Shown here: piece after piece, positions 56,388-64,000 of the stretch
Numbering within the stretch: the first letter of the stretch is position 1
Layout of the letters: every line of letters begins with the position of its first letter
Assembly: GCF_019279795.1 (NCBI RefSeq)
Contig: NC_056732.1
Location: 1,075,259,740-1,075,323,739 of the forward strand
Direction of reading: 5' to 3'
Length of the DNA stretch: 64,000 bases
Source: Protopterus annectens
Lineage: Eukaryota > Chordata > Ceratodontiformes > Protopteridae
Made by a program: the position numbers and the translations under genes
The notes under the pieces: generated by a model
Told to the model about the DNA's origin: nothing
Seen by the model: only the letters and a program-made list of their open reading frames with translations
Database searches by the model: none

Positions 56388-56762
56388 AAAGACATGACCA
56401 TCTTCTACTTCTGTTTTTTTCCTGGTTAGGGGTCACCACAGCGGATCACCTGTCCGCTCATGATTGGCAGTGGAGTTTTACAGTGTCAAGTTGCCAGCCC
56501 AGCTCCCAACCTTCCACAGAAGGCACACACATGCACACACTCACACCTAGGGCCAATTTAGAGTGTCCAATCCACCAACAGCATGTCTTTGGGATGTGGG
56601 AGGAAACCGGAGCACCCGGAGGAAACCCATGCGACCACAGGAAGGACATGCAGACTCCGCACAGAAGGCACCCCAGCCAAGGATCGAAGTGGAGAACCTC
56701 TTGCTGTGAGGTGGCAATGCTAACTGCTGCACCACCGTGGCCACCCAAAGACATTACCATCT
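56388..56762 (-). mobile_element. Long-form tRNA-derived SINE with RTE-type tail and target duplication
   Basis: The SINE is 56404-56746 on the minus strand. The head is GGTGGCCACGGTGGTGCAGC, TAGCATTGCCACCTCACAGC, AAGAGGTTCTCC (A/B-box-like). The body is GTGCGGAGTCTGCATGTCC, GTTTCCTCCGGGTGCTCCGG, CCCAAAGACATGCTG, CTAAATTGGCCCTAGGTG. The tail is ATCCGCTGTGGTGACCCCT, AACCAGG. The flanks are AAAGACATGACCATCT (56388-56403) and AAAGACATTACCATCT (56747-56762), a 16-bp target duplication with one mismatch. The fish-type middle segment is absent from the short forms at 12025, 21874 and 39797. Confidence 0.92.
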
Positions 56763-57552
56763 AATAAGATTAATTAAGTTTCTTTTCTTATCTTCCCCGA
56801 GATAAAATGGGTCAAGGAATTGAAATGGCCAAAAAGTAAAAGGACATAATCCATTGTCTATAATAAACAAAAGGTCCATGCTTGGAAACTGAGCTGCTGT
56901 ACATGGGAGACAAGGCAAAGGTGTATTCTGAAATTAAGAGGTAAATCCAGACCATTTGGCAGTCCAGCAGGCAGTGTAGTCAGAAGTAAAATGAGCACGG
57001 CTATGCATGTTCACAAGCATAGTCTCAACTGAATGCCAGTGAAGTTGCTGTTAAACATAAAAAGGCATAACCATTCAAAGAAAATATAAACTTCTTCCAA
57101 CAATATGCAGGTATCAACCTTCAAACAACAGTGTGTGACTACAAAGTACACCTAACAAAACATAAATCTAGGAAACGCCTAAATGTGTGATATGAGAGGC
57201 AAGACTGTGCATACTATTTTCTTTGGAAGATCCTAATGGAATGCTAACCTAGCAGATGCTGCTCCCTTCACACTTGAATATAGTCAGTTATTTTTACTTC
57301 CATAGTGATATTTTCACATCCTTTACAGTCATAGTGTAATGGCAGGATGGTGTGGATGGCAAAAAAAAAAAATCATAAATTAAAGGGGCTGCTTGAAATT
57401 TCGAGGCACCCAGCTATTTAAAGAAAAAAAATATCTTCTGATAAATACCAAGTGGATTAGATGAATGAGAGGAATGTGTGCCTGATGCAGGTACTTGGTA
57501 CCAGTCGTTGATGATGCACACCAATAGCACTAATGAGACATCGAGGGGTACT
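56763..57552. other. Unassigned, holds an unclassified repeat
   Basis: Apart from the dispersed repeat at 57362-57482, no gene or element is recognised. Confidence 0.35.
57362..57482 (+). repeat. Unclassified dispersed repeat, copy 2
   Basis: The second copy of the repeat seen at 18280-18395: A-run, AAGGGGCTGCTTG, ATTTCGAGGCACCC, CTGATAAATACCAAGTGG, GAGAGGAATGTGTGCC. The two copies are diverged and no coding part is seen. Confidence 0.4.
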
Positions 57553-57586
57553 TTAAATAAGGCTTGCACCTAAACAAACACATGTT

Positions 57587-57589
<3 letters not shown>

Positions 57590-57649
<60 letters not shown>
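57590..57649 (+). repeat. (TG)n microsatellite in the left arm
   Basis: About 28 TG units with one TTTG variant near the start. Its mirror partner is the (CA)n at 58211-58270. Confidence 0.95.
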
Positions 57650-57651
<2 letters not shown>

Positions 57652-58208
57652 AATTAGGCAGTTTAAAAAGCTTTGGAAGTTCACTCTGCTGCTTGGGTGC
57701 TAATCTGGCATGCTGTGGTAAGCTTGTTATTAATGAAGTATTTGCACTGTATTCATCTCATTGAGTAGCCAACATTTACATTACAAACTCATTCCCTCCA
57801 GTACAGCTCTTTTGTTTGATTGTGCACCTTTAACTCCTAGTGGGTGTGGCTTGAGCCTTTAAAAAATAAAGTTATCACCTTACAATTCTAACAAATACTC
57901 ATTGACATAGGTCAAATATCAATACAATTGTGTTTGCCATCATGTATGCTACAAGATAAAATATTCTGATACCTTGTACAGGGCATGGTTTTGGAAATAT
58001 TAATGCAAATATGAACAAGCAATATTTTACGCCTAGAGGAGCAGTAGGAGGTAACTGCAGATGCACCTGGAGACGTCACTCGGATGTAATGTAAATGTTG
58101 GCTACTCAATGAGATGAATACAGTGCAAATACTTCATTAATAACAAGCTTACCAGATTAGCACCCAAGCAGCAGAGTGAACTTCCTAAGCTTTTTAAACT
58201 GCCTAATT

Positions 58209-58210
<2 letters not shown>

Positions 58211-58270
<60 letters not shown>
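58211..58270 (+). repeat. (CA)n microsatellite in the right arm
   Basis: About 30 CA units, the reverse-complement partner of the (TG)n at 57590-57649. Confidence 0.95.
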
Positions 58271-58275
<5 letters not shown>

Positions 58276-58306
58276 TGTGTTTGTTTAGGTGCAAGCCTTA
58301 TTTCAA

Positions 58307-59190
58307 ACATCCAAACCTACAGTTCTATGATAAAATCTGGAAATTTAAGTTGAACTGCACAGCAAATAGTTGCACAAACGAACTCTATAAGCACGTGAAT
58401 AAATGCATTGTCCTGGCAGTCCCTACCAGTTCCAAATAAAATGAGAAGTTTAAAAGTAAAACACCCTTGTGGTCCACATGCATAAGTAAAAAATATGATA
58501 AGGGAAAAAAAACACTTCTTAAACTGTATAGCAAAACAAAAAAACATCAAATGAAGGTTAGCCTTATAAAGCTATCGAAGGGACTAAAAAAACATCATCA
58601 AAAGTGTAAAGGTATTCCATGAACTTAGACTAGCATCAGAACTTTGGGATGTATTTCACTAAAGATATCAAACGAGTAGAAATGATCACAGGCCTAAAGC
58701 TCCTGCACTACCATGAGTGACTGGCAGCTGTATCCCTTTAGTCAGTGTCTTATATACTTTTGATGGAGGATCTTTGTCTTTCTTAACATGCCATTGGAGA
58801 CCCAACTGATCTGGACCTCCTGTTCACCTTAACTCCAGTATCTCTACCAGTACTAGAACCAGGGACATACGTTTTCACAACACATAAATAAAATATAGTG
58901 AAGAGACAGGTTTATAACACCTTGTGTCCCAAACCTTTGAAATAAACTTCTCCTGCATGTTTAGCAATGCAACTCAATAACTTCCTTTAAACAAACACCA
59001 GATGACTAGTATCCACAAATTTACTCCAGGACTGACTTTTATGCCTGTCTTGTGACAGGATGTGCTGCCTGATGGAGGTTACTAACAAGGTAAGAGTACT
59101 CATGACATTCAGTAGCCTTACAATAGCCCCAAATCTATGGCAAGTTCAGTCATATGAATGTATTTGGGCACTTGCATATGGCTCTATTTA
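58307..59190 (+). mobile_element. CR1-type LINE fragment (copy F), internally deleted
   Basis: The start aligns with the CR1 stretch after the endonuclease: CTNELYKHVNKCIVLAVPTS corresponds to FTNALYEHLQGCMDRAIPSK in copy D, followed by a KTPLWST block. From about 58650 the C-terminal region appears: KRVEMITGLKLLHYHE, MEDLCLSxHAIGDPTDLDLL, FTTHK and MQLNNFL. The RT between them is missing. It is an old copy with many stops. Confidence 0.6.
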
Positions 59191-60091
59191 TATGTATAAT
59201 TACATTTAAATTAATTGACCTTAATTGAGTGGGAATGGCCCACTGAGGCAAAAGTTCTCATTCTCAGTCTTCAGGGGCATCTGGGAATAGGAAAAAGCAG
59301 TGTGTGCAGTTACATAAAGTACAGGTACTGTTATCACACAAACAAATGTAAAGTGCAGTACAGACAGAATGTATAAGCAAATGATTTCAGATGCACATAA
59401 AGGGAAACAATCAGTTATAGATAATAGCAACTTGCGTCATGACATGTGAAGCTGGCCAGTAACTACCTGGTGTGGATGTGGCAGTTAAGATTTAGGAGGA
59501 CATATGGGTAGAGGGAAAGGACAGTGATGGAGGAGAGCTGTGTGCAGTAACTTAAAATGATGGAGCATGTTTTTAGAAGAGACTTAAACTATTGAGATGA
59601 TAGGGAGGGAATGGCAGAGAAAATGCAAGCAGAGAGATCATTACCTGGAAGAGTGAAGTATGAAAATCTGATAAGTGTCCCGCATACCCCTTAACTCCTT
59701 TGGGATCTGAACATTTAGTTTTATAGCCCTGACGTTTGCAAATAATCTTCCCATAGATTTAAAGAACTGCCACTCCCTTCCTTCAGTATTCTAAAAATAA
59801 AATGCTATAGCAGTTTGTATTTCCCTGAGCAAGTGCAGCCATTACAGGATCATCAGAATGTCTTCTCTTCCTTGCCCTCTGTCAACATTGTGATGCCCAA
59901 CTAATTAATTTCATCCTTAACTCTCACCCCTCACTTCCCTTCCTACTACACCTCTTCTCATCCCCTGTCCCCATGACTGTGACCATACCTTTCCTCCCCA
60001 TTTATATTACTTACCTTCCCTCTCACTTTTCTCTCTCTCACCTCTTTCCTGCTACCTCCTGTCTTAACTGTAAACACTAAAAGCTACTCTT
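59191..60091. other. Unassigned, no gene seen
   Basis: A C/T-rich stretch lies at 59860-60060. No element is recognised. Confidence 0.35.
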
Positions 60092-60537
60092 TAGTTTCCT
60101 AAACTCCATTCACTGCTCTAAAGTGGAAGAATTCAATAAATCTTCTCTGTTTCTGTACAACAAACACAATGGTTACATTATGTAGTAACAGGGTAGGATT
60201 GTTTTATGGTACAGTCAGTGTGTATGGCCAATTTGATGGAATGTGTAACTATAAAAATGCAATTATGTGAGTACTGAGCACTTTAAATAGGTAATTGATG
60301 TATGTGATGCTTAGAGTTAGAAGTTTTGGGATCGGTTAGAATTATCTATAAAAGTTAGCATTTGTTAAATAGAAGTGTTCTGATGAAGTCTACTTTTACG
60401 TAGATGAAAGCGCTTAACTTCATATTTATTTATATTTATTCATGCATTTTATCAAATAAAGAAGTTTGTTGTACAGAAACAGAGAAGATTTATTGAATTC
60501 TTCCGCTTTAGAGCAGCGAATGGAGTTTTGGATACTA
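60092..60537. repeat. Inverted repeat (65-bp arms) around a ribozyme-like segment
   Basis: The arms 60101-60165 and 60464-60528 match as reverse complements at 63 of 65 positions: AAACTCCATTC, CTGCTCTAAAG, GGAAGAATTCAATAAATC, TTCTCTGTTTCTGTACAACA. Weaker similarity extends about 9 bases outwards. The 298-bp spacer contains the hammerhead-like fold at 60372-60421. Penelope-like elements often have inverted end extensions and carry hammerheads, so this may be a solo Penelope-type end structure (inference). No RT/GIY-YIG ORF is seen. Confidence 0.8.
60372..60421 (+). ncRNA. Candidate type I hammerhead ribozyme (Penelope-type)
   Basis: All core elements are present in order. CTGATGA is at 60380-60386. 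Stem II pairs GTCTAC (60388-60393) with GTAGAT (60400-60405) around the loop TTTTAC. GAA follows at 60406-60408. AGCGCT (60409-60414) is a self-complementary short stem III. T at 60415 stands before the predicted cut. Stem I pairs GAAG..TT (60372-60379) with AACTTC (60416-60421) with a 2-nt bulge. Minimal hammerheads with short stem III are known from Penelope-like elements and are thought to act as dimers. The fold was worked out by eye; activity is untested. Confidence 0.65.
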
Positions 60538-61321
60538 CTTGCATTTCTTGGTGGACTGTTGCTGACAGTGGTTTATAGTCTTTAGTTTCTTGCTTATTTC
60601 ACTACATCTTACTGCTACTCTGTACAGTTTTCTGCCTCTTAACCTTCTCTTTTTTCGAAGTACAAGTCCTTATATAATTACTTTTGAAAGTTTATCTAAG
60701 CACTGATCAACTGTTATATTTCTCATTTAGTCATTCTAGCTGCAGTACTTTCTCTCTTTCCACCTCAGCTTGATCAAGCGCTCAGTTTTATTACTCACAA
60801 ATATGTACTACTTTACTGTAAAGTAATTTATGTTTATCCAATGTATGTCAATGTAGGTACATCACAATATTGCTGGAGTAGAAGTAGAATGATGTTTACG
60901 TACTTTATTGAAAGCTTTTGTTTAATCCTATGTCTTTGTACTGGCATGGTTATTCTATGTGACTTTTATTCTTTGTATTAATGACTAGGTATAATTTTGT
61001 GTGTTTTTTTTTTCGTAGTTGGACTTTCCTGGTCTGCTAGTGGAAGTAAATAAATAAGTAAATAATAGTTGCATTGACAGAATACAGTTTACATGGACAC
61101 ATTCCTTCTTTGCTCTCTAGTATCATAACACCTGAGTCACTGATTCAAAAGGGTAAAGCTGTTACATGAGAGGGTACTGTTGAAGATTATACTACATAAG
61201 TAGTAACTTCAGACTTCAAAGTTTCAGAGATTCAGTACTCTGTCAGACCGTGAAAGAATCTGCAGTTTACTGCAGAATGTGTGAGAGGTCCTAAGTTCAA
61301 ATCCTGGACAAGTCCTGTATT
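60538..61321. other. Unassigned; weak L2-type tail near 61020 and a tRNA-like stretch
   Basis: At about 61017-61065 GTTGGACTTTCCTGG followed by GTAAATAAATAAGTAAATAA resembles the L2-type tail but lacks the GAAAATGGGC part. At 61270-61310 GTCCTAAGTTCAAATCCTGG resembles a pol III B box. Neither can be assigned firmly. Confidence 0.3.
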
Positions 61322-61468
61322 TTATGGGCTGACATAATGGTTAAGGTATTTACTTCACAGATGCGAGGTACAGTTTTGATTCTCAGCTTTAAATTGGCTA
61401 AGCTTAAAATGGCCCTAAAGGGCAGCTAGCCTAATGCGAAATTGTGAACCTATAAACCTATGAACACG
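61322..61468 (+). mobile_element. tRNA-derived SINE with CR1 tail
   Basis: The head has GACATAATGGTTAAGG (A-box-like), TTTACTTCACAGATGCGAGG and CAGTTTTGATTCTCAGC (B-box-like). It resembles the head of the RTE-tailed SINEs (GTTGCCTCACAGCAAGAGG, TTCGATTCTCAGC). The tail is GGCTAAGCTTAAAATGGCCC, AAAGGGCAGCTAGCCTAATG, GAACCTATAAACCTATGAAC, the CR1 3' end seen at 37910-37985 and 54540-54590. A CR1 LINE would be its partner. Confidence 0.75.
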
Positions 61469-62466
61469 TACGCATAGGTATAAACACTCAGACATACACA
61501 CAGTTAACCCCCCCCCCTCCTCCCCCACACACACACACACATATTCCTGGTTTTCATCTTTTGTACTGCTGTTAGTTTTATTTATGAGGTGATTTGAACC
61601 TTATGTAAAGACAGGTACCTCATCTGGTATCTGAAACAAGCAGCAGTTGGAGATGCCACTCTTGGCAGTTGGCCTCATACTCCTTCTTCTTGGTGCTTAA
61701 AACAAACCAATGGCAGAAGCACTTAGAAGCTAAGCATTTCTGTTATGTCTTTTTTGAGTTTCAGGTAGAGTCTCTCTCTCTCTCTCTCTCTTACTGGCTG
61801 CACAGTCAAGCCAGTAGGACTACTATAGGCAATTTAAGCAGCAGAGACAAGCATTTGTGAATGTGGTTTGGATTACAAAGCAGTTAGACTTTTTGTTTGT
61901 TAAAAGATGAAGAAGGAACCCGGACTGAGGGAACGTGTACGGGCTGAAGTTAGTGTTAGTGAGACAGCATTTGGTCTCCTACCTGACAGTTTGAGATCCC
62001 TGTCTTAAAGTAGATATATTATATTTATAGATCACATTGTATAAGTCAAATGAATTCCTACAATACACCTAAGATGGAGCTTAAATGGATACCGCAGTGC
62101 ATTTATTCTACAAGTCTGCCATATTAGAATCAACGTTTCATCCGTATTCATTATTTAAGTCTATGTTAATATTCAAGTAAGATATACATAAGGCAGAATG
62201 GCAAGGAAGATTACTTGACTTATCTTTATCCAAGGCAACCACTATTCCAGTCTTTAACTCTTTGTCATACCTTTATTATACAGTCAGCACATGATGAGGT
62301 ACATTATAGTCTCTGATGAAGGCTGGCTAGAGTTCTATGACTTTCCCCCATTAGCAGTCCTTCTTTGGAATTCCTGCCACATATCCATATGACCTTCCCC
62401 CATTAGCAGTCCTTCCTTGGAATTTGTGCCACATACCCACGTGACTGTAACAGCCTAGTTCTCTCA
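61469..62466. other. Unassigned, with low-complexity tracts
   Basis: A C-run and (CA)n lie at about 61507-61541 and a (TC)n run at about 61770-61791. The 52-bp tandem duplication at 62341-62445 is listed separately. No gene is seen. Confidence 0.4.
62341..62445 (+). repeat. 52-bp tandem duplication, two copies
   Basis: C(T/C)TTCCCCCATTAGCAGTCC starts at 62341 and again at 62393. Each copy is followed by TT(C/CC)TTGGAATT and GCCACATA(T/C)CCA. The copies differ by a few substitutions. Confidence 0.85.
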
Positions 62467-62763
62467 TCATCTAATTGCAGTTGGAGAAAGCAGAATCTGG
62501 GAAAAACCCATAAAAAAACACAGCAATGCCTTCTTGACTCCATAGGCAATCACTGTTAAGGGGCATTGGGTCCCTATTTGATCTGCCTTCCCTGCCCCTG
62601 CTCTGAGGACCCTGTCAACTTCCTTTCTTCTTGTTACGTCTCTTCTGTAAACCACTGCTTTTGTGAGAGATGAGCCAGGGTGGGAAGATTGATTGTGCTC
62701 AACAGTGAAAATGCCAAAACTCGTTGCAGCTTGCCCTTTTACCACTAAGTTCAGACCGTCCAT
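62467..62763 (-). other. Unrecognised 98-codon ORF
   Basis: A minus-strand frame with its own Met starts MDGLNLVVKGQAATSFGIF and includes DVTRRKEVDRVLRAGAGKAD. Unlike most long frames here it is not made of a simple repeat and is not C/T-rich. No domain is recognised and no splice sites or neighbours support it. It could be a fragment of an unidentified retroelement or chance. Confidence 0.25.
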
Positions 62764-63095
62764 TCCTTCCGTGACTTATCTGAACTGTATTCAACCTGTG
62801 CATAACCTTGCATCTGTACCCTCTTTACCTCACAAAATACCTGAGAGACAGCACTCCCCAGACAAGCATTGACTGTCTCTAACTAGCCTGCCAGAACTGC
62901 TCATGTATACTGCCTTACACGTAATAAGTCAGCTCTGTGACTGAGTCAGGAATAGTTTGAACAGAAACACTGGTGTTATTTCTTTGTGGTGGTTTGTAAT
63001 GTTCTTAGACATTCAGTTCAGGAAACCAATAAAGGGCCTAGCCCAAATGTCCAGATCATTGTCTGGTTAAGTCACACATTAGGCAAAGGTAGGTG
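62764..63095. other. Unassigned, no gene seen
   Basis: Nothing is recognised between the unassigned ORF and the tRNA-like SINE head. Confidence 0.35.
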
Positions 63096-63190
63096 GAAAG
63101 ATTCAAACCCTGCCACCTTAGAACAGCAAGCAGCTTATTAACAAGTCAGAGCTTTAGTCCACTGCACTAACAGCCAGATAACTAATAAAT
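63096..63190 (-). mobile_element. tRNA-like SINE head
   Basis: On the minus strand GTTAGTGCAGTGGACTAAAG (A-box region) is followed by CTCTGACTTGTTAATAAGC, a long variable-arm-like segment, and GGCAGGGTTTGAATCTTTCC (B box). The long variable arm is reminiscent of Leu or Ser tRNA. No intact cloverleaf end or CCA is visible, so a SINE head or tRNA relic is more likely than a working tRNA gene. Confidence 0.5.
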
Positions 63191-64000
63191 GTAGGTTGTG
63201 GTTTAGCCTGCAAGCCTGTAATGTAATACTCCTAGTGGTAAATGTTTGTTGCATGATAATATTATATTATATGAAACCTCCAAAGAATGATGCAGATGGA
63301 ATCAGTGAAGTTTTGAGCTGGACATATTTGATCAAGCAGGGCTCCAGATTTCTGTCAGGCTATTTTTTTAAGTTGTATTTCAGTACAGGAAAGTGTGAGG
63401 CCTTAACCAGCATCTGAAGTTGGCAGTGTCTGAATGTCAGAATTAAAGCAACACTGTTATCTTCTCAAACCTGCCCTATTGTATCTTTAGAATATTGGCT
63501 TTAATTACTGGTTTTACTTAATGGAAAATCTGACTTCTGCAACATTTCTATCTAGGGAGGGTCTAAAACTTCCATTCTGTTGAAGGCCTCAAGCCTATTC
63601 TCATGACATGGGAGTGATCCTTAGCATCTGGGTGTCTAGTTAAAAGGGAAAACTGCACGAGATTAGTTTGCTGTACTCCGTTAATCCTGCTATAATTGTC
63701 TTGGGTAACCCTTCACTATTTGTAGTACACCAAAAGTCAATTTTTCTTTTCTGTTCTGCAACACCCATGCTTTCATTGTCATCTTACCTGTTGTATATTG
63801 AGTCCTCTGACTTGGGCTCACTGATATTAATGGCTTTAATGAACAGGTGTTATTATCTGATATTTGAATATATACAGCACTCTGTTATATAGCTCTGCGG
63901 TGTTTGACCTCATGTATATAAAATTGGTTAACAGCATGTTAACCTTAAAGTGCTGCTGTCTTCCACAAAGTATGTAAGGCTGAATTGTTTGTAAAGAGTT
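63191..64000. other. Unassigned, no gene seen
   Basis: AT-rich sequence with short open frames only. No recognised gene or element up to the window edge. Confidence 0.35.

Larger units (their letters stand above)
57553..58306. repeat. 750-bp inverted repeat with mirrored microsatellites
   Basis: The arms are 57553-57785 and 58085-58306 with a 299-bp spacer. The left arm reads AATAAGGCTTGCACCTAAAC, (TG)n, TTTAATTAGGCAGTTTAAAA, CTGCTTGGGTGCTAATCTGG, CTCATTGAGTAGCCAACATT, TACATTACA. The right arm is its reverse complement, with (CA)n in the matching place. Outside the microsatellite the arms differ by only a few substitutions and small indels. The left arm has about 14 extra bases near GCATGCTGTGGT. 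There is no ORF and no clear target duplication. It could be a foldback element or a hairpin-type inverted duplication. Confidence 0.88.

Noticed and set aside
61270-61310. Possible tRNA gene (AGTTCAAATCC B-box-like)
   Set aside because: No acceptor stem or A box at the right spacing. At most a SINE relic.
62313-62345. CTGATGA near 62313 as a second hammerhead
   Set aside because: No GAA(A) core follows at the right distance and no stem II can be drawn.

Overview
This is non-coding, repeat-dense vertebrate DNA with no complete host gene. Three LINE clades occur together: CR1 elements whose first ORF carries a zinc-finger/PHD-like part and an SGNH esterase, L2-like elements, and an RTE element of a type common in fishes. 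With them are a DIRS-type tyrosine-recombinase retroelement, fish-type tRNA-derived SINEs, a Penelope-type hammerhead ribozyme motif and very many (CA)n, (TA)n and (GATA)n tracts. Together these suggest a fish-grade vertebrate with a large, repeat-rich genome, such as a non-teleost ray-finned fish or a lobe-finned fish. The species cannot be fixed from the sequence. The only host-gene signal is one candidate 84-bp internal exon at 24299-24382.

Layout. 1-5.2 kb: a relic of a DIRS end, a minus-strand CR1 piece (1001-2425), and a minus-strand L2-like LINE (3556-5170) split by a small CR1 tail. 5.2-14.3 kb: mostly unassigned sequence, with one V-SINE-like element (8310-8640), an old CR1/L2-group RT (9786-10840) and a SINE (12025-12281). 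14.3-15.3 kb: a 5'-truncated RTE LINE. 15.3-25 kb: unassigned sequence, an L2-type tail, two SINEs (17288-17555 and 21874-22152, the latter with a perfect 18-bp target duplication) and the candidate exon. 25.1-29.5 kb: a long compound minisatellite split by a fairly young CR1 (26706-28357, minus).

29.3-39.0 kb is a nested stack. A GATA-type microsatellite region was entered by an L2-like LINE (29465-30690 and 37986-38926). That LINE was split by a nearly full-length CR1 (30691-37985). The CR1's tandem-monomer 5' region was in turn split by a DNA element made of chained palindromes (31090-31857). 39-46 kb: two more SINEs, a (TA)n tract, and a structurally complete but decayed DIRS-like fossil (40586-46022) with inverted ends and an internal complementary region. 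46-49.4 kb: a SINE with a local tandem duplication, then unassigned sequence. 49.4-54.6 kb: a second long CR1, invaded by a ~47-bp minisatellite, a (CA)n tract and a CR1 tail. 54.6-55.2 kb: an exactly 73-bp-periodic satellite. 55.2-64 kb: another SINE, a 750-bp inverted repeat with mirror-image (TG)n/(CA)n tracts, a CR1 remnant, a 65-bp inverted repeat enclosing a hammerhead ribozyme fold, a CR1-tailed SINE and a tRNA-like SINE head.

How the parts relate. The SINEs carry 3' tails matching LINEs seen in the same window: RTE tail, L2 tail and CR1 tail. The same tRNA-like head seems to be joined to all three tails. This fits SINEs borrowing the machinery of several LINE clades, and it is the most interesting system-level signal here, together with the palindrome-chain element and the hammerhead.
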